Source of the DNA: JBBRGK01 sp036741355
GTDB lineage: Bacteria > Chloroflexota > Dehalococcoidia > CAUJGQ01
Reading direction: 5' to 3'
DNA length: 64,000 nt
Assembly (NCBI GenBank): GCA_036741355.1
Contig: DAINSK010000016.1
Coordinates: 1 to 64,000, forward strand
Shown here: positions 43,605-52,839 of the stretch, one piece after another
Layout of the letters: every line of letters starts with the position of its first letter
Numbering within the stretch: position 1 is the first letter of the stretch
The notes under the pieces: generated by a model
The model's database searches: none
What the model was told of the DNA's origin: nothing
What the model saw: the letters and a program-made list of their open reading frames with translations, nothing else
Made by a program: the position numbers and the translations under genes

Positions 43605-44606
43605 TCAACGGCGTCCCAACCGCCAGACACCGCCGGCGAGGCCGGCGGCCAGCGCGCCGGCCAGGGTGGCGCGGGGATGGAGCCGCGCCACGTTGTAGAG
43701 ACTGACGCCGCGGCCAGGAAAACTGCCGCGTACGGAACCCTTGCCGGGCAGCGGCGCGAAGAGGTTGTTGGGAGCGTGATCGGACTTCGGTTGCTTCGAC
43801 TGCTGGCCCTTCGAGCCGGTCTTTGCCATCCAGCGGTCGATCGCCGGGCCGGCGAACGCTTCGAGCGTGCTAAGCAGCTTGCTTGCCCCTCCCACAGCGA
43901 TCTCGCGGGTGCGATGCTCGGCCGCGTAGCAGATGGCTTGAGCAACCAGGTCAGGGTCATAGACAGGCGTCATCGGCTTCGGCTTTACGCCCATGTGGGT
44001 TGCCGCTTGATCGAAGAGCGGCGTGTTCATCGACGAGGGCTTGATCAGCGTCACCTGTATCTCACTGCCCGCCTCTTCCAGCTCGACGCGCAGCGATTCA
44101 GTCAGTGCTTTCACCGCGTGCTTGGATGCACAGTACGCGCTTTGCATCGGCACCGCCCGGTCGGAGAGCGCTGACCCGACACAGATCAATGCGCCTGCAC
44201 CCCGCTGTTTGAGGTAGGGCAGAGCCGCGCGGCAGCCGTAAACCTGTCCAAGGAAGTTCACGTCGAGCACCCGCCTGAACTCGTCTGAGCCGAGCTGTTC
44301 CATGCTGCCATAGGCGGACACACCGGCGTTGTTCACCCAGGTGTCTATACCGCCGAACGTTTCCGCCGCCCGGCCGGCGAGTGCCTGCACCTGCGCTTCG
44401 TCCGTGACGTCGGTCGGGACCGCCAGGGCACGGCCGCCTGCGCGGCGAATCTCGTCCGCGACCGCGGCAAGCGCCGTCCCATTCCGCGCGGTCACCACAA
44501 CGCTGGCGCCCTTCGCGGCGAGCCGCAGGGCGGTCTGCCGGCCGATGCCACTGGAAGCCCCAGTAACCACGACCGTTTGCTCGTTCAGGCGCTTGAGTGC
44601 CCGCAT
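43605..44606 (-). CDS. SDR-family oxidoreductase with membrane tail
   Basis: A 333-residue short-chain dehydrogenase. The NAD(P) motif is TGASSGIG, then NNAGVSAYG, and the catalytic Tyr and Lys lie in YCASKHAVK after a Ser in GSALSD. After about residue 260 a basic linker leads to a C-terminal hydrophobic segment (ATLAGALAAGLAGGVW), probably a membrane anchor. The substrate is unknown. It lies 19 bases upstream of the glycosidase gene. Confidence 0.88.
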   Translation of the reverse strand: MRALKRLNEQTVVVTGASSGIGRQTALRLAAKGASVVVTARNGTALAAVADEIRRAGGRALAVPTDVTDEAQVQALAGRAAETFGGIDTWVNNAGVSAYGSMEQLGSDEFRRVLDVNFLGQVYGCRAALPYLKQRGAGALICVGSALSDRAVPMQSAYCASKHAVKALTESLRVELEEAGSEIQVTLIKPSSMNTPLFDQAATHMGVKPKPMTPVYDPDLVAQAICYAAEHRTREIAVGGASKLLSTLEAFAGPAIDRWMAKTGSKGQQSKQPKSDHAPNNLFAPLPGKGSVRGSFPGRGVSLYNVARLHPRATLAGALAAGLAGGVWRLGRR

Positions 44607-44639
44607 GTTGGTCCCTCTCGCACCGTAATGGCGGTGTGG

Positions 44640-44867
44640 TTACGTCGAGTGTACGTCAACGCTGGCGGAGTTGGTGCGGACAGCGATGAAGACACCGGTC
44701 GCCGCTTCGGCCATCGCCAGCACCCCCGTGAGCCGCGGGTGGCGGTTCAGGAAACGTAGCGAATCTCGCCACAGTGCGGGGGACCACGCGGGGCTCCAGA
44801 GCCCGGTCTGCCGCGCCGGCATGAGGAGAACGAGAAGGCCATCACCGGCCAGAAAGGCCGCGAGCAT
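44640..44867 (-). CDS. Small two-helix membrane protein
   Basis: A 75-residue protein with helices at about 2-17 and 47-63 and the short motif GDGLLVLLMPARQTGLW. Similar small proteins occur beside SDR genes in related genomes, but no function is known. GGAGG lies about 14 bases upstream. Confidence 0.55.
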   Translation of the reverse strand: MLAAFLAGDGLLVLLMPARQTGLWSPAWSPALWRDSLRFLNRHPRLTGVLAMAEAATGVFIAVRTNSASVDVHST

Positions 44868-44917
44868 GTTAAGGCTCAGCCGCCTCCAGGCGGCCGCAGA
44901 CGCCGGCGTATGCGTGC

Positions 44918-45442
44918 TTAGCGCGGCGAGCCGTGCGGGCGAAGCGCGTGGTGGCTCTGCTCGGCCTGCTCGAGCGTGGCATCGTCGGCCACCATTGCGA
45001 GATGGTGGCGGAAGACCAGCTCACCGCCTAGCCAGCCGGAGAGGAGCAGCAACCCAACACTCACGGCGTGCAGGATAAGCACTATGACCTGGCGCCCGCC
45101 ATTGATCGCCGCGTCCTCTCGCATCAGCAGCATGGCGATGAAGAAGAGGCCAACGACTGTAAGGTTGAGTGCCATGTGCGCCGTGGCCACGCCGCGCGCA
45201 TCGCTGTTGACCGCCATCGTGAACTAATCGCCGAAGCCCGGCAGCGCCGCGACCAGCGCGGTGACGATCGCTGCAATGCCTGACCAGAAGGCGATGCTGT
45301 ACCACTCGTGCGTCCGTCCCGACGCCGCGTAGACGATGTCCGCAACCAGCGTCCAGGTAAAGAGCCCAATCGGCAAGGCGACGAGCATGGGATGCAGGGG
45401 ATGTCCGGTTATCGAGAATTTACTCCGCATCGCGTCCTCCAC
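44918..45442 (-). pseudogene. DUF2231 membrane protein split by an in-frame TAG
   Basis: The first part (45442-45224) reads SITGHPLHPMLVALPIGLFT, WTLVADIVYA and VTALVAALPGFGD, then TAG at 45226-45224. The same frame continues FTMAVNSDARGVATAHMALN, VILILHAVSVGLLLLSGW and LGGELVFRHH. Together they make one four-helix DUF2231 protein of about 174 residues, with the stop where family members have Tyr or Leu after GxxD. No ribosome site precedes the second part. It is a one-base nonsense lesion, real or from sequencing. Confidence 0.75.
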
Positions 45443-45558
45443 TTTGCTCCGTGTACGGCCATGCGGGGTGAAAGTCTACCGCGAGCGTACGCGCGCTCTA
45501 TCGTAAACAGAATAGTTCGGGTGAGGTACGTTTGCAATATCCGGGCTAAGGGACTGCA

Positions 45559-46758
45559 TTATTCACCGATCGGGGCAAGCGCGGCGCTGGCAACCAAGGC
45601 TCCCGCCGCCCTGACGGTCTCCGTGGCTCTTGACTCGCCGCGGTGGTTGCCGAGCCAGCCGGAACCGGCCTCTATCAGCCGCCGGTACACGTCTTCGTAG
45701 CGATCGGCCATAGCGGTTGGTGAGAAGCGCAATTCCGCCGCCCACCGGCAGCGGCTCCGTTCGATCTCGTGGACGCGCTCGATTGCACGAACCATACCGT
45801 CTTCGTCAGGCACCACGAAGCCGGTGACGCCGTCCTCAATCACTTCGGGCACCGATCCGCAGGGAAAGCCGATCACGGGCGTCCCGCAGGCAAGCGCTTC
45901 GGCCATGACCAGGCCGAACGGCTCGGGCCAGCGGATCGGGAAGAGGAGCGCCAAGGCGCCGCTGAGTAGCTCTGCCTTGTCGGCGCCGCCAACCTCGCCG
46001 ACGTACTCGACTCCCGGCAAGTCGATCAGCGGCTTCACCTCGTCGTTCCAATAGCGCCAGTCCGCGCGGACCTCCGCGTTATGCGGCTGGTCGAGCGGCA
46101 TGCGTGCGCCGATCTTGAGCAGCAGCCCGGCCCGCTGCGCCACCCTGATGGCGGTGTCCAGCCCCTTTTCGGGCGCGATGCGACCGAGGAACGCGAGGTA
46201 GTTTCCTCCACGAGGCCGGTAAGGAAATTCGTCGAGCGCTATGCCGTGGTAGATCGTCTCCTGCCAGTTCGCCCAAGGAATCGGCTGGCGTTGCGCGTCG
46301 CTGATCGAGACCACCGGTAGATCGGCGAAGCGGCGATACATCGGCTGCCATTCGGGGAGATCGAGGCGGCTGTGCAGTGTACTGACCGTTGGTACCCCCC
46401 GATGCGACCGCGCCATGGGGTAGGTGTAGAACCCCATGTGGTTATGGATGATGTCGAACTCATCTGCCATCGAGTAGAGCTTATCGAGCGCCGTCATCAT
46501 GAATGGGAGCGGATCTTCGTACCTGGGGTCATGCCAGATGGCATGATCGGCGGTTGGAACCAGTCGTGCCGCTGTCCGTGAGTCGCCACTCGCGAACAGC
46601 GTGACTGCATGTCCGCGCCGAACCAGCTCCTCGGTCAGTACCGAAACCACGCGTTCGGTGCCGCCGTAGCGCTCCGGCGGTACGGCCTCGACCGGCGCCA
46701 CCAACTGGGCGATGCGAAGGGGTCGCTGTGTTCGCGTGTTGATCCTGGTGAACGACAT
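45559..46758 (-). CDS. Glycosyltransferase family 4
   Basis: A 399-residue GT-B fold enzyme. The acceptor side begins LRIAQLVAPVEAVPPERYGG TERV and has HNHMGFY. The donor side has YLAFLGRIAPEKGLDTAIRV and the E-x7-E motif PEPFGLVMAEALACGTPVIG. It transfers a sugar from an NDP-donor to an unknown acceptor, perhaps an envelope glycan or a trehalose-like glycoside. It heads a minus-strand group with DUF2231, SDR and glycosidase genes. Confidence 0.88.
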   Translation of the reverse strand: MSFTRINTRTQRPLRIAQLVAPVEAVPPERYGGTERVVSVLTEELVRRGHAVTLFASGDSRTAARLVPTADHAIWHDPRYEDPLPFMMTALDKLYSMADEFDIIHNHMGFYTYPMARSHRGVPTVSTLHSRLDLPEWQPMYRRFADLPVVSISDAQRQPIPWANWQETIYHGIALDEFPYRPRGGNYLAFLGRIAPEKGLDTAIRVAQRAGLLLKIGARMPLDQPHNAEVRADWRYWNDEVKPLIDLPGVEYVGEVGGADKAELLSGALALLFPIRWPEPFGLVMAEALACGTPVIGFPCGSVPEVIEDGVTGFVVPDEDGMVRAIERVHEIERSRCRWAAELRFSPTAMADRYEDVYRRLIEAGSGWLGNHRGESRATETVRAAGALVASAALAPIGE

Positions 46759-46939
46759 CTTTCCTACCTGATTCCCCCTCCAGTATGCCGCCGTAGCGGT
46801 CCGAACATCGTACCACCAAGGCAGTAATTAATGCCGGGTTGCCAAATCGCGCCGCATCGAGCAATCTGGACCGGACGCTGGGTCGCCTCGCACTATCGAA
46901 AAGCACCCAGGGGTCGCGTTGCCAGGCAGGAGTAGAGAT

Positions 46940-47167
46940 GTGACAAACAACGAAAAACGGACCCCGGCGATGACGGCCCGCGAAGTGCTGCGCCGGGCAG
47001 AGGCGGCGGGCGTTGCGATCGACCAGGATCTGCTGCCCGAGTTGGTGAACGCGATGGACCTGGCGCTGACCCCGTTGCGAGACGTCGACACGCGGACCAT
47101 CCGGCCGGTCGAGCCCGCGGTCCGGTTCGATGCGACGGGCGGATTTTCTGAAGGGAAGGGCTGGTAA
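46940..47167 (+). CDS. AtzG-like small amidase partner
   Basis: A 75-residue protein starting at GTG, with AGGAG upstream. It is mainly helical (AREVLRRAEAAGVAIDQDLLPELVNAMD) and ends FDATGGFSEGKGW. Its size and place fit GatC/AtzG-like helpers that wrap around amidases. Its stop overlaps the amidase ATG (TAATG). Confidence 0.6.
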   Translation: MTNNEKRTPAMTAREVLRRAEAAGVAIDQDLLPELVNAMDLALTPLRDVDTRTIRPVEPAVRFDATGGFSEGKGW

Positions 47168-48585
47168 TGCAGGCCACCGATCTCGCCTACCTATCGGTCC
47201 GCGAAGCCGGGGCGCTGTTCCGGTCCCGAGAGCTGTCGCCGGTGGAGTTGACCCGGGCGCTGATCGAGCGCACGGAGCGTTTCCAGGAAGCGTTAGCGCC
47301 GTACGTGACCTTCATGCCCGAGCAGTCCCTCTCGGAAGCCCGCGCCGCCGAGGCGGCGTTCCGCGAGGGCGGCGATCGCGCGTCCTCGCCCTTGCTAGGC
47401 ATTCCGGTCGCCTATAAGGACATCGTGATGACGAGGGGTGTACGCACGACCGCCGGTTCGGCGCTCCACGAAACGTTTGTACCCGAGATCGATGCGGCGG
47501 TTGTCAAGCGTTGGCGAGCGGCAGGCGCGGTGACGATGGGAAAGTTGATCACGCACGAGTTCGCGCTGGGGTTGCAGCCGCCGGAGCACGCCTTCCGCTG
47601 GGCGCGCAACCCCTGGAACACCGGCCATATTCCCGGCGGCTCGAGCAGCGGCAGCGGCACGGCGCTCGCCGCGGGGCTGGTGCTCGGCGCAATCGGCACC
47701 GATACCGGAGGCAGCATCCGCAACCCGGCGTCGTTTTGCGCGATCAGCGGGCTCAAGCCCACGTACGGTCGCGTCAGCCGCCACGGCGTGTTCACATTGT
47801 CCTGGACCCTGGACCACGTTGGGCCGATGGCGCGCTCGGTCGAAGACCTGGCGCTGCTGCTAAACCCACTTGCCGGGCACGACCGTGCCGACCCCGCGAG
47901 TGCGCACGCGCCGGTGGAAGACTACACGGCCGGGCTGGCACGAGGCGTGCGCGGACTGCGAATAGGAATTCCGACCAACTATTTCTTCGACGGTGCCGCC
48001 GACGAAGTGCGAGCCGCCGTATATGGGGCGGCTGACGTCTTTCGAGACCAAGGCGCCGACGTGCGTGAGCTCGAAGTGCCCCGTGCCGAGCTTTCGCCGA
48101 TTGTGGGCGTGATCATGCTCTCCGAAGCCTACGCATATCACGCGACCGATCTGCGCGAGTCACCGCAGAGATACGGCAGGCAGCTACGCAACCGTATCCT
48201 CATGGGAGCGCTGTACTCGGCGTCCGAATACATCCAGGCGCAACGGGCGCGGCAGATGCTGCGCGAATCAATTGCCGCCGTGATGGACCGAGAGCGCGGC
48301 GTCGATCTGCTGCTCACTCCCGCCAACCCCGAGCCGGCGCCCACGTATGAAGCCGGGCTCGCGGCGAGTATGCGCCGCACCCGTTCGTACACGAGCCCGT
48401 TTAACCTCACGGGGCAGCCCTCCCTGGTCGTGCCGTGTGGCTTGTCGGGCGCCGGGCTGCCGATCGGCTTGATGTTGTCGGGGCGGCCCTTTGAGGAGTC
48501 GCGGACGCTGAGCGCGGGGCACGCCTTTCAGCAAATGACTAATTGGCACAGGCGCCGGCCGCCGCTGCCGTTCACCCCGGAATAA
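47167..48585 (+). CDS. Amidase, GatA-like signature family
   Basis: A 472-residue amidase-signature enzyme with the Ser-cis-Ser-Lys triad. The Lys is in PVAYKDIVMTRG, the central Ser in GGSSSGSGTALAAG, and the nucleophile Ser in TDTGGSIRNPASFCAI. It hydrolyses amide bonds; the natural amide is unknown. No gatB is nearby, so a role in tRNA amidation is unlikely. It is coupled to the small upstream helper gene. Confidence 0.88.
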   Translation: MQATDLAYLSVREAGALFRSRELSPVELTRALIERTERFQEALAPYVTFMPEQSLSEARAAEAAFREGGDRASSPLLGIPVAYKDIVMTRGVRTTAGSALHETFVPEIDAAVVKRWRAAGAVTMGKLITHEFALGLQPPEHAFRWARNPWNTGHIPGGSSSGSGTALAAGLVLGAIGTDTGGSIRNPASFCAISGLKPTYGRVSRHGVFTLSWTLDHVGPMARSVEDLALLLNPLAGHDRADPASAHAPVEDYTAGLARGVRGLRIGIPTNYFFDGAADEVRAAVYGAADVFRDQGADVRELEVPRAELSPIVGVIMLSEAYAYHATDLRESPQRYGRQLRNRILMGALYSASEYIQAQRARQMLRESIAAVMDRERGVDLLLTPANPEPAPTYEAGLAASMRRTRSYTSPFNLTGQPSLVVPCGLSGAGLPIGLMLSGRPFEESRTLSAGHAFQQMTNWHRRRPPLPFTPE

Positions 48586-48689
48586 GGCGCTGTTTTACCG
48601 AGTGATGCTGCGCATTTGATCGCTACCGATCGCATCCGATATAGTCGGTGCATTATCGTTAAGGCGGAAAGAGCTTTGGACGTTCGCTG

Positions 48690-48980
48690 ATGTCTAGCTC
48701 GGGTGATCTCGAAGGCGCGCGTTTGCGCAAGAGACGCCGTCGTGCGCACCGCCGCGAATGGAAGCGGCTGGCATCCGGTCAGCTTCGGCTTCGGCTCTTC
48801 GTAATTGCTGTCGCGTTAGCGCTGAGCGTCGTAACCGGTTTGGCGCTGGCGAGCCAGTGTGCGAGCGACAACGTCGCGAACCAGGCGCGTCCGTCGGCCA
48901 GGACCAGCAGCCATTCAGCACCGTCTTTCGAGGTGTTTTCGGCTGCGGTCCCAGCAATACACGGACAAACTCCGCAGTAA
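48690..48980 (+). CDS. Small basic membrane protein
   Basis: A 96-residue protein with a very basic start (RLRKRRRRAHRREWKR) and one helix at about 34-54, then a polar tail outside. It has no recognised family and a weak ribosome site. Confidence 0.45.
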   Translation: MSSSGDLEGARLRKRRRRAHRREWKRLASGQLRLRLFVIAVALALSVVTGLALASQCASDNVANQARPSARTSSHSAPSFEVFSAAVPAIHGQTPQ

Positions 48981-49001
48981 ACCTCGCCGGTGGGGGTCAG
49001 C

Positions 49002-49352
49002 TTATCCTTCGGGTCCGAGGCGCCGGCCGCCGACGACGTGCATATGTAGGTGCCATATCGTCATGCCCGCGTCGCCACGCACGTTGAATGCCAGACGGTA
49101 GCCCCGCTCTGCCAGGCCGTCCGCGGCGGCCAACTTGGCGGCCGCGCGGGTCATGCGTGAAAGCAGGGGGCCGTCTTCTTCGGTGATATCTTCCGCAGTG
49201 GGAATGTGTTTTTTGGGAATCACGAGGATATGGACCGGCGCCCGCGGGTTGATATCGCGGATCGCGAACAGGTCCTCGTCGTCGATCAGCTTCGGCGCCG
49301 GCACCTTGCCGGCCACCATCCGGCAGAACAGGCAGTCGGGGAGGTCTGACAT
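49002..49352 (-). CDS. HIT-family nucleotide hydrolase
   Basis: A 116-residue histidine-triad protein of HINT type. The start DCLFCRMVAGKVPAPKLIDD and the end HLHMHVVGGRRLG hold the catalytic His triad. CLFC and the later His may bind zinc. It hydrolyses nucleoside phosphoramidates such as AMP-lysine. It lies after, and on the same strand as, the acyl-CoA dehydrogenase. Confidence 0.92.
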   Translation of the reverse strand: MSDLPDCLFCRMVAGKVPAPKLIDDEDLFAIRDINPRAPVHILVIPKKHIPTAEDITEEDGPLLSRMTRAAAKLAAADGLAERGYRLAFNVRGDAGMTIWHLHMHVVGGRRLGPEG

Positions 49353-49379
49353 AGCAGGCCTACTGCCGGGCCGAAGGCC

Positions 49380-50507
49380 CTACAACGCCAACGCGTCTGC
49401 AACCTTTTCGCGGTGGAAGTCGGCGTCACCCCACATCAGCTCACTGCGCTTCTGGCGGCGGAAGTACAGTTGAATCTTGTAATCCTTGGTGAAGCCGATA
49501 CCGCCGTGGATCTGCTGGCCGTGCGCCACCACGCGGCGAGTCGCGTCCGAGGTCCACGCCTTCGCCATGTGGACGTTGAGCGCCGCGTCCGGCTCGCCTT
49601 CGGCAACCGACCATGCGGCGCGGTACATGATGAAGCGGGCGCCGTCGACGTCGGTCACCATGTCGGCGCACTTATGCTGGATCGCCTGGAACGAGCCGAT
49701 CGGGCGACCGAACTGCACGCGCTCCTTGGCGTAGTTCACGCTGATCTCGAAGTCCATTTGCGCCAGGCCGACGAGGTAGGCGCATTCCATGACCGTCGCT
49801 TTGAGCTGGACCTTCTGCAGGATCTCCCAGCCCTTACCGTCCTGGCCGATGAGGTTGGCAGCCGGTACCTTGACGTTTTCGAACTTGACCTCGCACTGCT
49901 TGTCGGCGGCGATGGTCTTGAGCACTTCCGTTGAAATGCCCGAACTCTTGGCGTCGACGATGAAGAGGCTGATCCCCTGCTCGTCCGTGCCGCCGGTGCG
50001 CGCCGCCACGACCATCAGGTCGGCGACGTTCGCGTCCTGGATGAAGAGCTTGGTGCCGTTCAACGTGTAGCCGTCACCGCTCTTCGTCGCCTGCAACTGG
50101 ATGCCCTCAGCGTCCCAGCGTGCGGAAGGCTCGGTGATTGCCAGCGTCGCGATCGCTTCGCCCGAAGCGATGCGCGGCAGGTACTGCGACTTCTGCGCCT
50201 CGCTGCCGCCTTCGAGCAGCGCGATCGTCGCCTGCTGGGTCGGGATGAACGGACCCGGTACGAGGGCGCGTCCGAACTCTTCCAGCAGGACGATGAGGTC
50301 GAGGAAGCCGAAGCCGGAGCCGCCCTTCTGTTCCGGGATGAGCAGCCCTTGCCAGCCCTGTGCGGCCATCTTGCTCCAAACTTCGGGGCTGTAGCCGCGG
50401 TCGTCCTCTTCCATGTCGCGCACGTACTTCTCCGGCACTTCCTTTTCGAGGAAGTCGCGCGCCACGTTCTTGAGCATCTCCTGCTCTTCCGAAAGTCCCA
50501 GATCCAT
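49380..50507 (-). CDS. Acyl-CoA dehydrogenase
   Basis: A 375-residue FAD enzyme of beta-oxidation. LSEEQEMLKNVARDFLEKEV opens the family, AITEPSARWDAEGIQL is the FAD/substrate loop, and RVQFGRPIGSFQAIQHKCAD and QIHGGIGFTKDYKIQLYFRR are the C-terminal signatures. The base is not obvious in the usual EG(T/A) position. The ATG at 50507 with AAAGGA upstream is preferred to a longer frame from 50651 that begins in a repeat. Confidence 0.9.
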   Translation of the reverse strand: MDLGLSEEQEMLKNVARDFLEKEVPEKYVRDMEEDDRGYSPEVWSKMAAQGWQGLLIPEQKGGSGFGFLDLIVLLEEFGRALVPGPFIPTQQATIALLEGGSEAQKSQYLPRIASGEAIATLAITEPSARWDAEGIQLQATKSGDGYTLNGTKLFIQDANVADLMVVAARTGGTDEQGISLFIVDAKSSGISTEVLKTIAADKQCEVKFENVKVPAANLIGQDGKGWEILQKVQLKATVMECAYLVGLAQMDFEISVNYAKERVQFGRPIGSFQAIQHKCADMVTDVDGARFIMYRAAWSVAEGEPDAALNVHMAKAWTSDATRRVVAHGQQIHGGIGFTKDYKIQLYFRRQKRSELMWGDADFHREKVADALAL

Positions 50508-50596
50508 AATTATTTCCTTTCGTACCTGCCCGATGGTCGTGGCCGCCCCGCCCTCTGGTTCGCAGTCGAGGCCGATGCAGATGGTACAACGATGCG

Positions 50597-50634
50597 GGGG
50601 CAGTCGGCAATCGGGCGCGCATCCCGGCAGTCGT
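50597..50634. repeat. GGCAGTN repeat between groL and acyl-CoA dehydrogenase
   Basis: GGGGCAGTCGGCAATCGGG followed by CCCGGCAGTCGTGAGG. It sits beside the groL terminator. Confidence 0.5.
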
Positions 50635-50653
50635 GAGGCGGCCTGGCGCAACG

Positions 50654-50683
50654 AAAAGGCCGGGGCATTCGCCCCGGCCTTTT
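50654..50683 (-). terminator. Rho-independent terminator after groL
   Basis: AAAAGGCCGGGGC (50654-50666), loop ATTC, GCCCCGGCCTTTT (50671-50683). The A and T tails would let it work in both directions; on the minus strand it lies seven bases after the groL stop. Confidence 0.85.
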
Positions 50684-50689
50684 TGGCAA

Positions 50690-52312
50690 TTAGTAGTCCA
50701 TCGGTGGAGGCGCCGCCGCCGCCGGCGGCTCCGGAATATCGGTGATAAGCGACTCTGTGGTCAGAACGAGGCTGGCGATCGACGCCGCATTCTCGAGCGC
50801 CGACCGGGTCACTTTCGCGGGGTCGATGATGCCTTTCTTGAACATGTCTCCGTAGTCGTCCAGCAGCGCATCGTAACCGTACGCAGCGTTGCCGTTGGCG
50901 TTCTTGCGAACGTTCCCGACAACGACGTTGCCTTCCTTGCCACCATTTATCGCGATCAGCCGCAGCGGCTCGTCGAGCGCCTTACGCAGCAGGTTGGCAC
51001 CCGTGCGCTCGTCGCCCTTCAGCTCGTTCTCGACGGCGTCGAGCGCGGATTGGGCGCGGAGGTAGGTTACGCCGCCCCCGGCGACGACCCCTTCTTCGAC
51101 CGCGGCGCGGGTCGCGGAGAGCGCGTCTTCAACGCGTGCTTTCTTCTCTTTGAGCTCGACCTCGGTCGCGGCCCCTACCTTGATGACGGCGACGCCGCCG
51201 GCCAGTTTTGCCAGTCGTTCTTGCAGTTTCTCGCGGTCGAAGTCGGAGGCCGTGTCGTCGACCTGGCCCTTGATCTGCTTGATGCGATCCTGGATCGCCT
51301 CATCGGAGCCGAAGCCCTCGATGATGGTCGTGTCGTCTTTGCTGGCGACAACGCGGCGGGCGCGGCCGAAATCCTCGACCTGCACCTGGTCCAGTTTGCG
51401 GCCCGTTTCCTCGGTAATGAACGTGCCGCCGGTAAGGATGGCGATATCTTCGAGCATCGCCTTGCGGCGATCGCCGAAGCCCGGCGCCTTGACGACCAGG
51501 ACGTTGACCGTCCCGCGCAGCTTGTTGACGACGAGCGTCGCCAGCCCCTCGCCGTCGCAATCATCGGCGATGATGACGACGTTCTTACTGACCGACAGGA
51601 CCTTCTCGAGCGGCGGCAGGATGTCCGCCACGGCCGAGAGTTTCTTCTCCGTGATCAGGATGTAAGGATCCTCGATTATCGCCTCCATGCGCTGGGTGTC
51701 GGTGACGAAGTACGGAGAGACGTAGCCGCGGTCGATTTGCAGCCCTTCGACGTACTCGGTCTCGTACTTGAGGCCGCGGGACTCCTCGACGGTGATCACG
51801 CCGTCTTTGCCGACCTTCTCCATGACCTCGGCAATCATCGCGCCGATCTCAGTGTCGCCCGCGGAGATCGACGCGATCTGGGCAATCTGCTCCTTGCCGC
51901 TGACCGGACGGGCCTGATCCCGGATAGACGCCACCACGGCGCGGACGCCTTGGTCGATGCCGCGGCGGAGAACCATCGGGTTGGCGCCGGCCGCGACGTT
52001 GCGCATACCTTCGCGCACGATCGCCTGTGCCAGCACGCACGCGGTGGTCGTGCCATCGCCCGCGACGTCGTTGGTCTTGGTTGCGACCTCTTTAGCAAGC
52101 TGCGCGCCCATGTTCTCAAACGGGTTTTGCAGCTCGATCTCTTTAGCGATCGTGACGCCGTCGTTGGTAATTGTCGGCGCTCCGAACTTTTTATCGAGCA
52201 CTACGTTGCGGCCCTTGGGGCCGAGCGTGATCTTTACGGCGTCCGCAAGCGCGTCCACGCCGTTTTTAAGTGCACGACGAGCATCCTCGTCGAACAATAG
52301 TTGTTTGGCCAT
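50690..52312 (-). CDS. groL: Chaperonin GroEL
   Basis: A 540-residue 60-kDa chaperonin. AITKTLGPKGRN-type VKITLGPKGRNVVLDKKFGA, the ATP motif AGDGTTTACVLAQAIV, and VEEGVVAGGGVTYLRA are intact. The C-terminal tail is PEPPAAAAPPPMDY, with no Gly-Gly-Met repeats, so the lining of the cavity differs from the common form. It follows groS by 50 bases and a terminator closes the operon. Expression is expected to be under HrcA through the CIRCE element upstream. Confidence 0.97.
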   Translation of the reverse strand: MAKQLLFDEDARRALKNGVDALADAVKITLGPKGRNVVLDKKFGAPTITNDGVTIAKEIELQNPFENMGAQLAKEVATKTNDVAGDGTTTACVLAQAIVREGMRNVAAGANPMVLRRGIDQGVRAVVASIRDQARPVSGKEQIAQIASISAGDTEIGAMIAEVMEKVGKDGVITVEESRGLKYETEYVEGLQIDRGYVSPYFVTDTQRMEAIIEDPYILITEKKLSAVADILPPLEKVLSVSKNVVIIADDCDGEGLATLVVNKLRGTVNVLVVKAPGFGDRRKAMLEDIAILTGGTFITEETGRKLDQVQVEDFGRARRVVASKDDTTIIEGFGSDEAIQDRIKQIKGQVDDTASDFDREKLQERLAKLAGGVAVIKVGAATEVELKEKKARVEDALSATRAAVEEGVVAGGGVTYLRAQSALDAVENELKGDERTGANLLRKALDEPLRLIAINGGKEGNVVVGNVRKNANGNAAYGYDALLDDYGDMFKKGIIDPAKVTRSALENAASIASLVLTTESLITDIPEPPAAAAPPPMDY

Positions 52313-52362
52313 AACCGGTTCCTTTCGGCGAACAGTAGCCTATTAACGAGCGAGCACGCCGA

Positions 52363-52662
52363 TCAGGAGATCTCGATCTTTGCGAGAATGTCCTTTTCGG
52401 ACAGCACGAGGTATTCGATCAGATCGAGCTTTACATCGTTGCCCGAGTACTTGGCGTAGAGAATGCGGTCGCCGACGCTCACGTCCAGCGGCACCCGCTT
52501 ACCGTTATCGTCTATGCGGCCCGGGCCAACGGCGACGACTTCGCCCTGCTGGGGCTTCTCTTTCGCCGTATCCGGAATCACCAAGCCGCTGGCCGTCGTC
52601 TCTTCGGCCTGAATGTTCTTCACCACTACCCGGTCGGCCAGGGGAATGATCTTCGATGCCAC
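52363..52662 (-). CDS. groS: Co-chaperonin GroES
   Basis: A 99-residue co-chaperonin: IIPLADRVVVKNIQAEETTA, GLVIPDTAKEKPQQGEVVAV and VGDRILYAKYSGNDVKLD hold the mobile loop and core. Translation starts at GTG 52662, about 9 bases after AGGAGG. It is first in the groSL operon, with CIRCE 42 bases further upstream. Confidence 0.96.
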   Translation of the reverse strand: MASKIIPLADRVVVKNIQAEETTASGLVIPDTAKEKPQQGEVVAVGPGRIDDNGKRVPLDVSVGDRILYAKYSGNDVKLDLIEYLVLSEKDILAKIEIS

Positions 52663-52703
52663 CGTTGTGACCCTCCTGCTTCCAAATAAATAGTCTCGGC
52701 ACT

Positions 52704-52730
52704 TTAGCACTCGCACAATGAGAGTGCTAA
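52704..52730 (-). promoter_or_regulatory. CIRCE element (HrcA operator)
   Basis: TTAGCACTC-N9-GAGTGCTAA, a perfect match to the CIRCE consensus. It controls groSL. No hrcA gene is in the window. Confidence 0.97.
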
Positions 52731-52804
52731 CAAGGGCATCGTACGCAACTGCTCCGAGACAAGCAAGACCCCCACTATCGGATTGATCTCAAACCCGGCG
52801 ATCC

Positions 52805-52833
52805 TTGTCAGTTTACACGGAACCGTGTAGACT
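52805..52833 (+). promoter_or_regulatory. Promoter with embedded operator for leaderless XRE gene
   Basis: TTGTCA (52805-52810), 17 bases, TAGACT (52828-52833). The ATG is at 52840, seven bases on, so the message is probably leaderless. The spacer is a palindrome: GTTTACACGG-AA-CCGTGTAGAC, nine of ten pairs matching, a likely autoregulatory site. Confidence 0.65.
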
Positions 52834-52839
52834 GCAGGT

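Noticed and set aside
43586..43960. 125-codon N-terminal extension of the debranching-type glycosidase
   Set aside because: It overlaps the SDR gene, shows no homology, and a start with a ribosome site exists at 43585.
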